A DNA stretch of 64,000 nt from Persicaria tinctoria (taxonomy: Eukaryota > Streptophyta > Magnoliopsida > Caryophyllales > Polygonaceae): NCBI GenBank assembly GCA_037127255.1, contig JBANSL010000007.1, positions 67,073,538 to 67,137,537 on the forward strand, in the 5' to 3' direction. The notes under the pieces were generated by a model. The model saw only the letters and a list, made by a program, of their open reading frames with translations, did no database searches and was not told where the DNA came from. The translations under genes and the position numbers were made by a program. Of the stretch, positions 43,833 to 54,797 are shown piece after piece; the stretch's first letter is position 1, and each line of letters opens with the position of its first letter.

Positions 43833-45218
43833 GCTGTTCAAGTCACTGATTCGTCTCTTTCTCTCCTAGCTGACGAAGTAAGTTCTCATATTCCTGAACT
43901 TTTGATGGGTATCCATACTCCTCGACCTTGGTTTGCCAATATGGTGAATTTCTTGGTCACGGGAGAATTTCCACCAAACTTTACAAAAGCTCAGAAGGAC
44001 AAGATTCGACATGACTCTCGCTTCTACGTTTGGGATGACCCCTACCTTTGGAAACATTGTGCTGACCAGGTAATTAGGAGGTGTCTACCGGACAATGAGG
44101 TACAATCTGTCCTTACTTTTTGTCATGCTCATGAATGTGGAGGCCACTTTGGTCCTCAAAAGACTGCTAGGAAAGTGTTAGAAGCAGGTTTCTTTTGGCC
44201 TCACTTGTTTAGGGATGCTAATGCTTTTTGTAAATCTTGCGATAGATGCCAAAGGATTGGGAACATATCAGCTAGAAATGAAATGCCACAAACTAAGATT
44301 ATATTCTGTGAAATTTTTGATGTTTGGGGTATTGATTTTATGGGTCCCTTTCCTAGTTCTTTTGGGAATATCTATATTTTGCTTGCGGTGGACTATGTCT
44401 CCAAGTGGGTGGAGGCAAAGGCCACCAGAACTGATGATTCCAAAGTAGTTGCAGATTTCATAAAAGACACAATTTTCGCAAGGTTTGGGGTGCCTAAAGC
44501 TCTAGTCAGCGACAGGGGGACACATTTCTGCAATAGGACCATCACTGCTCTGCTAAAAAGGTATCATGTCACACATAGAGTGTCCACTGCTTATCACCCG
44601 CAGACCAATGGTCAGGCAGAAGTATCGAATAGGGAGATTAAGAGCATTCTGGAGAAAACAGTAGCCCCTAATAGGAAGGATTGGAGTCTAAGGCTGAATG
44701 ATGCTCTTTGGGCTTATCGAACGGCCTATAAAACTCCCATTGGGATGTCTCCCTATCGAATTGTGTTTGGTAAGGCTTGTCATCTTCCCGTGGAACTTCA
44801 GCATAGGGCATACTGGGCTGTCAAGAATTGCAATATGGCAATGAATGAAGTGGGAGAATTCAGGAAACTTCAATTGCAAGAGCTGGAGGAGTTACGTCTG
44901 GATGCCTATGATAATGCAATGATCTATAAGGAAAAGACAAGAGCTTGGCATGACAAACATATCCTGCGAAAGGAGCTCAATGTGGGAGACAAGGTTCTCC
45001 TATACCAATCCCGTCTAAAACTCTTTCCAGGAAAGCATAGATCAAGGTGGGAAGGACCATACACCATCTCAAAGATATTCCCTCATGGAGCAATTGAGCT
45101 CTATGACCCTAAGTCTCAGGAGCTCTTTAAGGTCAACGGTCATAGAGTTAAACCATATCTTGAGAACATTCCGTTGAACGAAGAAGAAGAGTTGGTGCTT
45201 GCTGAGCCAACCGACTAG

Positions 45219-46456
45219 GCCACTCAAGGGCCATCACGTCGAGCCAACGACTTGAAACAAAGGCGCTGCTCGGGAGGCAACCCGAGGTAAGTTCCCTTTC
45301 TTTCTCATTTTTATTATTGTCTTAGGTAAATTCCATTAGCTATTTTAGGATTAATCATATAGGTAGTTAATTAATAAAATTAAAATTAAAAAAAAAAAAA
45401 AAAAATCATCGCGTATAAGCGGCAGTCCACAAGCGGCGCCCGCCGCAGCCCCTGCGGTGCCCGCCGCCAGAGACGGATTCCACGCGGCGCCCGCCGCATG
45501 TGAAGCCAGGGCGTCAGCGGCGCCCGCCGCACCCTCTGCGGCGCCCGCCGCAACGGAACCCGTGACCAAATTTTTTTTTTTAAAAAAAAAAAAAATAAAA
45601 AAAAAAAGAAAAAAAAAAAGAGAAAATAAAATTAAAATACATACATACATGTCACGGAACCCTACCTCACATTCCTCTTTCCTCTTACCTCTTCACCATT
45701 GCCGCCCAAGCCCTCTCCATTGTCTCCTTCCTTCTTTCTTCATCCAAAACCTCCATAGCCAACCCAAGCTCTTCCTTTCCCCCTATTCCATCTCCTCTTT
45801 GCCTACTTGCCGGACCGACGCCGTCAGCCGCACCCGCTCTCGCCAGATCTGAAGCCGCTGCGCCCGCCGCCGCTACTGTAGCTGCGGCCGCCGCCACCGT
45901 GTCCGCCGCTCCTGTGCACGACATCAACCCCTAATCTCCTAAATTCTCAAGTTCCCTCCTTCCTTTAAACTCTCAAGGTATGATTTCTTCCCTCTTTTCT
46001 CCAAAAAAAATTCAGATTTTACATATATTGAGAATTAGGTAGAGATTGGATTTTGGAATTGTTCATGGATGAAAGGTTGGAATTTGTGTGGAATAAATTT
46101 TTTCGGGGACTGATTTTAATGTATATGGGGCTGATTTCATTGAGTCTATGAGATTTGAAGTTGGAGGTTTGGTTTGAAAGTGATATTTTGAGTAATGTGG
46201 GATGCTATTGTTGTTCTTTAAAGGGTAAAATTAGTGAAAGCATGAAATTTGGGGCTGATTTTTGGTTCTTAAAATTCAAGCACTATTGTGAAGTATTCTT
46301 GAGTTGGGGCTTTAAATTGAGATCCTTGATTCCTTGTGGTGTGCTTCGTTTGTGTCTGTTATTGATTGGCATGGGCTGTGTTGGAGTTGTGCTTGTTCAT
46401 GTTGAATTCTGAATCTGTTTGGGGTTGTCGATATATACTGCTGGAATTTGTTACAG
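45219..46456 (+). other. pol to post-pol spacer of B, with a possible intron
   Basis: Just after the pol stop is a perfect hairpin CTCGGG-AGGCAA-CCCGAG (45269-45286) whose last base pair abuts GTAAGT (45287), a strong 5' splice site. TTGTTACAG ends at 46456, directly before the ATG of the next ORF, and looks like the matching 3' splice site. A second donor-like AAGGTATGA is near 45977. GC-motif repeats occur at 45418-45552 and 45848-45908, with A/T runs near 45385 and 45570-45620. Confidence 0.6.
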
Positions 46457-47707
46457 ATGGTGCGCCGACTAAGGAATGCATTCGATGAGCAGAGGCGAAT
46501 TTTTAAGAATTTCGATGCTCGGCGCTTCGTTCAGACGAAGTTCTTTCACACCCCAGCCCTTCAGACGCTGGGGATGTTGGATGTTACCCACCGGATGCTC
46601 ACCCATGGCGGGTTGGGGGGATTTCTGAATCGTGGTGCCCCGACATACCCCGAGCTAGCATGGGAATTCCTGTCTACATTTGAGAGGGTGGACGATTCGA
46701 GGATTCGGTTCAACTTGTTGGACCAAACTCATGTGTGCACACTTGACAACCTCCGACAGCAGTTTGGGATATCACAGGCGCCCACCCCCAATTGGTCTTC
46801 TATGACTACTGAGCAGCAACGCCACGACGTCTGGTTCAAAGCAACTGGTGCTGCTTTCGATAGCCACAAAGGGGAGTACAACTACAGCTTTGTCCACCCC
46901 TGCTTCCGTCTGATCCACAAGGTTTTAGCTATGTCCTTTAGCGGCCGAGGTGACGTAAACAAGGTATATGCTGCTGATCTAGCTTAGTTATGGAGCTTTG
47001 CTCCCCAGTCTCGTGGTACACCAGACTGGGTTGAGATATTTATAGAGAGCTGTCTGAGGATCCAGGGGACGAAGTCTGGCAGGTTTGGCTTGGGAGGCAT
47101 GATCAGCCTCATAGCCTACCAGTACTTATCGCCTGACCAGTGCGGTGTCCCCATGTCTAGTGGGTACACTTATACGATTGATCAGCTGAGGAGGGCACAT
47201 TTGATTGAGGTACCTGATGGGCCAAGTTACATTTGGAAGGCGGGGCAGAATGGAGACCACCGCCTGACCCTGCCTATGGCCTTACCTTATGGGCCTACTA
47301 ACGATTCCCTCTACATACAACCTGCTCAGAATGTGGTGGGGGAGGAGGATGATGAGGACGAGTATGAGGAGGATGCCCCTGCACCGACAGATCATAATAT
47401 GGGGGATGCACAGCATGATGCTGGCCCGTCTGCGGGACATCGCGTCTCGCCTGATGAGGACGATTACTTGCGGGACTACCTGGCCAATGAGTTCCATCGT
47501 CTATCCTTACGCCAGGATGCGGTTGAGTCCGCCCTTAGCGACATCGGTCGCACTGCGAGGGAGACGGACTCCAACATGGCGGCTATGCGGAGTGAGACGA
47601 CCTACCAGCTAGAGGAAATGCGGAGAGAGCAGCAGTACTACTTCCGCCAGCAGTTCCCTCACATTCCGCCGTACCAGTCACCGCCCTACCGGCCTCCGCA
47701 TCAGTGA
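46457..47707 (+). pseudogene. Athila post-pol ORF (plant transposon protein, 'env-position'), one stop
   Basis: Starts MVRRLRNAFDEQRR at 46457 and runs 416 codons in one frame with one TAG at 46985. The N-terminal part (FFHTPALQTLGMLDVTHRML... TYPELAWEFLSTF... LDNLRQQFGIS) is typical of the uncharacterised protein encoded downstream of pol in Athila elements. The middle is acidic (EEDDEDEYEED), followed by a coiled-coil-like segment (VESALSDIGRTARETDSNMA) and a Pro/Tyr/Gln-rich tail. I see no signal peptide or membrane segment, so an envelope role is not supported. Function unknown. Confidence 0.8.
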
Positions 47708-47766
47708 TGGTTAGTTTTACCCTCCTTCATTCTGCGTTTCTATGATTATTTTGGTTGTCTGTACTG

Positions 47767-47786
47767 TTTCAGTGAGGACACTGAAA
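47767..47786 (+). other. AGGA-loop hairpin, internal copy (B)
   Basis: TTTCAGTG-AGGA-CACTGAAA, a perfect 8-bp stem, followed by TTTTAAGTGTGGGGGAGGA. Confidence 0.75.
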
Positions 47787-48440
47787 ATTTTAAGTGTGGG
47801 GGAGGAGACTTATATGTATTTTATGTTATTTCTATAAATGTTTAGGACATGTTTAAGTTTATGCACATGTTTAATTCTGTAATAGTTAGTTATGTTAATT
47901 CTGTTAAGTTTAGTTAGTTTAATTATTTTAATTTCTGCATTTTCGAATTTAATTAGTTTATTTTCTGCATTTTCAAAAAAAAAAAAAAAAAATTAATTTC
48001 GAAAATATTAGAAATTAGAGCAGGCATTGCATATATATGTGTTATTCAAATACCCATCTTGCTTAGTTTGTCCTCTATTTTAAATTTCAAGCATGATTCA
48101 TAAAAATCCCATGGAGTTCTGGATGTTTTGATTATTATTGCTATTTGATTTTTGTGGAACATGAGCTAGCAAATGTAATTGAGCATGTATGATTGAGCTA
48201 AAGTGTGATTGAAGTCCTAAAAACATGACCCTGTGAGGATGTTTGGCCTTATTCTAATTCTTTTGCTCAATTGTGTGAATTACTCGTCTAGTGTTGCTAC
48301 CTCTTGGCATTGACTGCAGTATCTATTTTAAAGACCGATGCACATGTTTGTTGCTTGCGGAGTTTATGTTATATTTTGAGTCTTATTATTTGAATGTTTG
48401 CATATTTAGTGAATAAGGTGGCAATGGTTGATGCACTTAG

Positions 48441-48659
48441 TAACCGGATCTATGCATGACACCCATGGGTATGATTCGCGCAAAAAGGTGTTGAAAACTA
48501 TCCACTAGGAAAGAAAGCTTGATCATTAAGTAACCAGGTTCATTCATGACACCCATGTTTGCAACTTGCGTCAAGAGGTGTTCAAGTGGACTGCATATTA
48601 GTAAGTTGAGGTGTTGATAGACCGGGGCCATTCATGACACTCATGTTTGCGCTTCGCGT
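48441..48659 (+). repeat. Conserved noncoding motif, three tandem copies (B)
   Basis: Copies begin at about 48441, 48531 and 48620, spaced 89-90 bp. The core is CCGG..C.AT.CATGACACCCATG followed by T.GC..CTCGCG. Family A has one copy at the same place; G has three. Confidence 0.78.
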
Positions 48660-49061
48660 AAGGAAAGCACCAAGACAAGAAAAAGAAAAAAAAAAGAAAG
48701 AAAGAAAAGAAAACCAAAGAAAAAGAAAAAAAAAAGAAGTGTTGCATTTTATTTTCTTTATTTTGTCCCGCAAGTAATGACATTTCGGTAGAGAATTGGT
48801 GATATGGTGGTCAATGTCTATGAGCTTAGTGCATTATTGGTTTGAGTTGAGAGTTGTACTTAAAAGCCTAAACACGTGAGTGAAACACATAATTCTGGTG
48901 AGGTTGGATGATGTCTACTTCTAAGCTTTGATCACTGGAATACATGCTATGACGTTTGTTTGCTTGGTTTATGTTTTCACCTGCTATGATGTTGCTTTTT
49001 GGTAATGTTGAAACGTGAAGGGATTTCCTGTGGGATACATTGATTCATGTTCATTCTATCA

Positions 49062-49079
49062 TTGCTTGAGGACAAGCAA
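49062..49079 (+). other. AGGA-loop hairpin, terminal copy (B)
   Basis: TTGCTTG-AGGA-CAAGCAA, then AGGTTAAGTGTGGGGGAATT. Confidence 0.75.
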
Positions 49080-49084
49080 AGGTT

Positions 49085-49099
49085 AAGTGTGGGGGAATT
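49085..49099 (+). other. Polypurine tract of B
   Basis: AAGTGTGGGGGAATT abuts the 3' LTR at 49100. Confidence 0.8.
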
Positions 49100-50366
49100 T
49101 GATAATGCATATTTTAGATAGGCATTATAGATGTATTTAGTGTAGTCAGGTTGCATTTCTTTCTTACTTTGTTGTTAAATTGCATCTGGTGTTTATTTTA
49201 GAAGAGTTCGGATTCTGCGCAATTTTGTGTTTATCTCGCAGATTGAATCGGAACGCATTTGGGAGATGCAATATCTCGAAGAGGAACACAAGTTACATGG
49301 GAAGGAAGAAAAGAAGCAAGACAGGAGGAGGAGCCCGCAAAGGAAGCAAAGGCTACGGCAAAACACTGTGCGGCGGACGCCGCAAATGTGCCGCGGCCGC
49401 AGCAGTGCCCGCCGCAGCGGGCTGTGAAGGAAGCATGTGCGGCGGGCGCCGCAACCCTTGCGGCGGCCGCCGCACGTACCATCAGCGCGGAGTGCATTTT
49501 GGAAAACCCTAGTTTTTTTTATGTGTTCTTTTTGGAGGCCGACTTTGATCTTTTTATTAGGCACTTTTATGTTATTTTTGATTACCTTTCATTCTATTGA
49601 TTGAACCATTAGACACTTTAGAGATTTTGAGCTATGTCTTCCATGAGGAATTAAACTCATCTATTCTGCCTGCAATTTGAAGCTTTATTCGGATTGATTG
49701 TGAGTTTCTAATTCTCGCTCCTGGTTTCCTATTTGTGAATGCTTCAACTTCTTTGTGCTTGATTGATTATTGATTTGTTCTATCTTGTCTGGCCAACTCG
49801 TTAGATCAATTCAATCGCTAAGGTTTTGTAGATTCCTGATTGTGAACCTTAACCTAAGTGGCAAACTTGTTCCTTTAGGGCTGATTGAACTAATTGAATA
49901 AGTAGGAAGTTGAATGTGTTGTTAAATCCTTCTTTAGGGACTGCAAATACCTTGGCTAATCTCTGAACTTAAAGCTATCAATTGGGTTAAATCCTTCTTT
50001 AGGGACTGTTCGATTGATAAGGGTTTCTAGGACTGATTGGACTAGTAACTATATTAGGTCGGGACAAGGGCATTCATAGGAAACATAATAGGACGAGAAG
50101 AAGTTACAAGGATCGCTTCAATCCAATAAAGTGGAAAATTGTAGGTGGAATTGCTTCTCTCATCTGTCTAAAACAAATTCACTTACTCTGCGTTCGTTAC
50201 TTTGCTTCAAAACTTTCACACTAAAACCCCCTTTTGTTACTTAATCGGCATTAGAATCACACTTGAATCATAAATTTCCCTGTGGGATCGACCTCTTACT
50301 TATTACTATACTAGTTATAGGTTTGAGTTTTATTGGCGGAATCAACGACAGGTTTCCCCTCCGTCA
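49100..50366 (+). repeat. 3' LTR of B
   Basis: 1267 bp, matching 38090-39356 end to end. GC block at 49371-49475. Confidence 0.95.
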
Positions 50367-50371
50367 GTAGG

Positions 50372-50573
50372 AATGGGTCAAATTAGTTCCTAATTATGTG
50401 CTAGTTAGCCCCTGTTTAGATGCTAGATTTTATCTGTTATAATCCTCCACTTCCCAGTTTATAGCTTAGGAGAGTTTTCTGTTAGTTGTATCTTTGTATT
50501 ATTTATACTTGTATTCACATCAGCAAAGATACTCAAGCGGGGTATTCAATTCATTGTCATTGTGGTGCGGGAT
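50372..50573 (+). repeat. Probable 3' part of a Ty1/copia 5' LTR
   Basis: TTGTATTATTTATACTTG and CAAAGATACTCAAGCGGGGTAT look like the R/U5 end of a copia LTR. A tRNA-iMet type PBS and copia gag follow beyond the inserted LTR F. The LTR start is not identified; B may have inserted within it. Confidence 0.45.
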
Positions 50574-51859
50574 GAACATCGTTGGCATTTTCGCCCTTTG
50601 CCAAATAGTAATAAAATCCAAACTCAAGCACAAAACTAATAGTTTAGCAAATGAGTGAATTGATAAACCAAATAACTACTAGGATAGCAATGAAGTCCGG
50701 AGTCGAACCCACAAGGAGAATCGATTCACTACTTAATAACTCTTAACAAAGACTCTTATGACAAAACAATGACTTAGGACAAATAACAAGGGAAATAAAT
50801 TTAAAGTAACCAACTTTATGATTGCAAAGCGAATTGATAATAAGGTAGAGAAAATATTTCACCTGTAATTCTCTGACAATGATTGAGATTTATGGTCCTA
50901 GGATTGATTCATTATATGTCTACTTGACTAAAGTTGAGAGATTCGCAGAGATACAATCATCTTATTCAATATCACTAAAGAATAGCATTAATGATTCAAG
51001 TAACTAGGCCAATTGCCATATTGATTTAATGCAATTAAGACAAACCGAAACAACCCTAAATCAACCATAATTGATGCTCCTAAACATAAATCAATTGAAA
51101 TCATCAACTACAAAGACAAAGAAATGCCACTACTTCAATATCTTCATTTTCTATCAAGAATACAACAACAGATTTATAGCTAAGATGCAATTCCTAACAT
51201 GGTGATCAATCATAGGAAGGAACACAAATATAATCAATAAGCACAAGATGATAAATATAAATATGAATAACTAAATAGAATAAAATCCTCATAATCTAAT
51301 CAACCATGTCTTCGAATCACAATCGAAACTATGAGTTTAGCAACTTATAGGCCAAAAACCTCTATTCTATTTAAAAATGTTCATTGTTCTCTCCTAGTCA
51401 CACATACACGGCTGGAATAATAACCTAATAACTCATAAGGAGTCTTGCAAACCCTAATAATATAATAATACGAAATAGAATCTTCAGATCCAAAATCACA
51501 ATCGTTGGAAACGGGGTAACGACGGACGCCGCCTGAAGCACGGCAGTTGCCGCCATACTCAGTGACAGATTTCCCTTCTTTCTTCAATTGTCTTCGATGT
51601 TGTTCTTCCTTGCTCCTCTCTAGCCTCTTCCTCAACCTTCATATGCTTCAAAACATGTCTCTTAAGCTCTTCCAAGATCCCTCTAAAGTCGGAATGTAAC
51701 TTTGCAGAATAAACACTAAAAAGGCATAGATTCCGAACTCGAATACTTCACAAGCAATATATGAAACTAGACTAAACCATATGTAAAACTCATATCTAAA
51801 TGCAGTAAGAAATACTTATAATGCCTATTATAATGCCTATATGAAATATGCATTTTACA
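50574..51859 (-). repeat. B-like solo LTR (F) between copia LTR and PBS
   Basis: On the - strand it starts TGTAAAATGCATATTTCATA at 51859. It shares B LTR landmarks (GAACCCACAAGGAGAATCG; AATCATGTCTTCGAATCACA) and a degenerate GCGGC motif (51520-51556). The left boundary is approximate and no clean target duplication was found. Confidence 0.6.
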
Positions 51860-51876
51860 TGGTATCGGAGCAATAG
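51860..51876 (+). other. Copia primer binding site (tRNA-iMet type)
   Basis: TGGTATCGGAGC, one base from the common TGGTATCAGAGC. Confidence 0.7.
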
Positions 51877-51904
51877 AGTTTTTTTTTCCTCACTGTTCTT
51901 CATC

Positions 51905-52703
51905 ATGAACATCACAAACGCCACTCAGCGCCTCTTGGCTGCCACCGATGGCTCCTCCTCCTGCCTTAATTTCCAAATCCCTTCCATCTCTATCAAGCTG
52001 GATAGAGAAAACTACTCCCTATGGAGAACAACCATCATCTCTGCTCTTGAAACGTTCGATCTCAAGAGCTATGTTCTCAATCCGGCTCCACCATCGGCTA
52101 CCATTCCCGATCCCGCCTCTGCTACCCAAACTCTCTGATGAGGATCTCATGAGACATATTATTCGTGGTCTTGCTTCTTCTTATGGTCTTTGCCGCTGAT
52201 CAACACCCATCTCTGATGAGGATCTCTTCCAATGGCTGATTAAATTGAGAAAAAGAGAGAAATTGTGGATGCCCTTGCCGCTGATCAACACCCATCTCTG
52301 ATGAGGATCTCATGAGACATATTATTCGTGGTCTTGCTTCTTCTTATGGTCCGTTTATTACATCTTTTATGATGCATTCAGAGGACTTTACAATTGATGA
52401 TCTTATCGATCTTTTATACCAAAAAGAAGAGAAGATGGCTCGTGATCTCGCTCGACATGCAATTTCCCAGCCTCTGCTATCTAATTCAGTCACACCAGAT
52501 GCAGTCCCCACCCCATCAGCAAACACTGCCCATCACTCTACGACCCGCCAATCCACCTATGGTGCTTCCACTGGTTCTCGCCTATCGGATTCCCGGAGTT
52601 AGGATGGCCACCGTCGTCGTCCTCAATGTCAACTCTGCAGCAAGCCTGGCCATGAGGCCATCGATTTTTGGCAACGCACCCATCAAACTCACTACCCCTC
52701 TCG
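51905..52703 (+). pseudogene. gag: Ty1/copia gag (broken)
   Basis: MNITNATQRLLAATDGSSS, then SIKLDRENYSLWRTTIISAL, is the N terminus of copia gag. RGLASSYGPFITSFMM and LIDLLYQKEEKMARD belong to the UBN2-type gag core. A zinc knuckle reads CQLCSKPGHEAIDF, with the last Cys replaced by Phe. TGA at 52136 and later stops break it. Segments around 52131-52190 and 52191-52225 are repeated at 52295-52350 and 52279-52312. It is cut at 52708 by element G and resumes at 59640. Confidence 0.78.
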
Positions 52704-52708
52704 CAAGC

Positions 52709-54136
52709 TGACGGAGGGAAAACCCGTCGTTGATCCATCAAAGTAAATCTCAAACCTATTACTAGTATAGAAATAAGCAAGAGGTCGATCCCATAGGGAA
52801 ATTCGCTATTCAAGTGTGATTAAGATGCCAATCAAGTAACAAAAAGGGGGGGGGGGGGGTTAGTGTGAAAGTTCTGCCTTTTATCAAAGCGGATTGATGA
52901 GAGCAAGAGTAAATGATTGTAATTCAGACAATTAGGAGAAGCAATTCTACCTACAATTTTCCAATTTATTTGGTTGAAGCGATCCTTGTAACTTCTTCTC
53001 GTCCTATTAAGTTTCCTATGAATGCCCTTGTCCCGACCTAATATAGTCACTAATCCAATCAGTCCTAGAAACACTTATCAATCGAACAATCCTTAAAGAA
53101 GGATTTAACCCAATTGATAGCTTTAAGTTCAGAGATTAGCCAAGGTATTTGCAGTCCCTAAAGAGGGATTTAACAACACATCCAACTTCCTACTTGTTCA
53201 ATTCGTTCAATCAGCCCTAAAGGAACAAGTTTTCCACTTAGGTTAAGGTTCACAATCAGGAATCTACAAAACCTTAGCAATTGAATTGATCTAACAAGTT
53301 GTCCAGACAAGATAAAACAAAACAATAAACAATCAAGCACAAAGAAGTTGAAGTATTCAAATATAGGAAAAAAGGAACGAGAATTAGAAACTCTTAATCA
53401 ATCCAAATAAATCTTCAAATTGCAGGCAGAATAGATGAGTTTAGTTCCTCATGGAAGACATCGCTCAAATCTTTCAAGTGTCTGATGAACGTAAGAATAG
53501 ATTAGAAGTCTTTAAAAAAACTAACAATAATCGACCTTTTATAGGGTCTATGTCGGCCACCAAACAAAATAACATAAACTAGGGTTTTCGTAAACAAAAC
53601 GGCGCACAGACGTCAAATGCTGCGGCCGCGACATATGTTGCGGCCGCTGCAAATTGATTGGCCGCGGCCGCTGCATGGTTGTTGCGGCCGCAGCCAGGGG
53701 CCTTTCACGGAAAATATATCCCGAATTTGCTCTTCTTGTCAACATGAAAGTTGTAGTTCTCTGAAAGGGCTTTCTAACGCATGGTAATAATAGTCAATCG
53801 GACAACCGAGGCCTCCAGAAAGTGCAAAACAAGTTCAGAACGTCCGGGGACAACTTCTGCAGACTTGTTCTTCGTTTAGGCTCGCTTCTTCTTCTCAGGA
53901 CCTCTTTAGATCTTTATGTAAGCTTCTCCGATGAACCAGACATTCTCATATAATGCGTTAAAAACTCCTCTCTCATCATCGGATCCACGATTACCTGAAA
54001 TAATCAATAAAAGTGTGTAGATTCCGACTCCACTAACATAGAGAACAAATATGCAAATTGTACTTAATCCATCCATGAAATGCATCTTCACTAAGCTAAA
54101 TGCAACCTATTATGCCTACCTAAATGCATGCTATCA
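52709..54136 (-). repeat. 3' LTR of G
   Basis: 1428 bp, TGATAGCATGCAT...TCCCTCCGTCA on the - strand. GCGGCCGC-type motifs at 53620-53700. A G run at about 52846-52859 is longer than in the other LTR. Confidence 0.92.
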
Positions 54137-54156
54137 AACAGCCCCACACTTAACCT

Positions 54157-54174
54157 TTGCTTGTCCTCAAGCAA
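54157..54174 (-). other. AGGA-loop hairpin, terminal copy (G)
   Basis: TTGCTTG-AGGA-CAAGCAA, then AGGTTAAGTGTGGGGCTGTT to the LTR boundary. Confidence 0.73.
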
Positions 54175-54572
54175 TGATAGAATGAACATGAATCAACACA
54201 TCACACAGGAAATCCCTTCAAGTTTCAACCTCATCAAAAAGCAACATCATAGGAAGTGAAAACATAAACCAAGCAAACAAACATCATAGTATGTATTCCA
54301 GTGATCAAAGCTTAGAAGTAGACATCATCCAACCTCACCAGAAATATGTGTTTCACTCATGTGTTTAGGCTTTAAGGTACAACTCTCAACTCAATCCAAA
54401 ATGCACTAAGCTCATAGACATTGGCCACCATATCACCAAATATCTATCGAAATGTCATTACTTGCGGGACACAATAAAGACAACTAAATAAAATATGACA
54501 CTCTTTTTTTTCTTTTCTTTTGTTTTCTTTTCTTCTCTTTTTTTTCTTTTTTCTTGTCTTGATGCTTTCCTT

Positions 54573-54797
54573 ACGCGAGGTGCAAACATGGGTGTCATGA
54601 ATGGCCCCGGTCTATCAACACCTCAACCTACTAATATGAAGTCCACTTGAACATCTTTTTACGCAAGTTGCAAACATGGGTGTCATGAATGAACCTGGTT
54701 ACTCAATGATCAAGCTTTCTTTCCTAGTGGATAGTTTTCAACACCTTTTTTGCGCGAATCATACCCATGGGTGTCATGCGTAAATCCGGTTACTAAG
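54573..54797 (-). repeat. Conserved noncoding motif, three copies (G)
   Basis: Copies at about 54573-54613, 54661-54703 and 54751-54797. One reads, on the - strand, CCGGGGCCATTCATGACACC then CATGTTTGCACCTCGCG. Confidence 0.75.

Larger units (their letters stand above)
39435..45218 (+). pseudogene. gag-pol: Athila gag-pol polyprotein (three in-frame stops)
   Basis: One frame of 1927 codons. Gag domain: about 39800-40110. Zinc knuckle CX2CX4HX4C: 40344-40385. Protease DLGASINVLP: from 41496. RT: about 42450-43250, with catalytic FMDD at 42840. RNase H: about 43250-43610 ([32 protein letters not shown]). Integrase: about 44050-44900 ([10 protein letters not shown]...[23 protein letters not shown] and [10 protein letters not shown] as the D,D,E set). 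GPY/F tail: near 45046. Single-codon breaks: TGA 40110, TGA 41595, TAG 42402. Homologues A and G have coding triplets at the sites I could compare. GC-rich repeats code Ala/Pro/Arg inserts at 40918-41043 and, between RNase H and integrase, at 43755-43832. No frameshift is seen. Confidence 0.95.
47708..49099 (+). other. 3' noncoding region of B
   Basis: Contains the internal AGGA hairpin and G-tract (47767-47806), an A-run near 47977, three copies of the conserved motif, A/G-rich DNA (48670-48740), then the terminal hairpin and PPT. No coding signal. Confidence 0.78.
38090..50366 (+). mobile_element. Complete Athila-type element B (12277 bp)
   Basis: 5' LTR 38090-39356 and 3' LTR 49100-50366, each 1267 bp (TGATAATG...CCGTCA). 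TSD GTAGG is perfect (38085-38089, 50367-50371). Order: PBS, gag-PR-RT-RH-IN ORF (39435-45218), post-pol ORF (46457-47707), 1.4-kb 3' region, PPT. By eye about 15 differences separate the two LTRs (near 98.8% identity), so insertion is recent. It is the only element here encoding a full enzyme set, so it is the model partner for RT-less A and G. Confidence 0.96.

Noticed and set aside
46457..47707. Envelope glycoprotein
   Set aside because: Position fits, but no signal peptide, transmembrane segment or furin-like site is visible.
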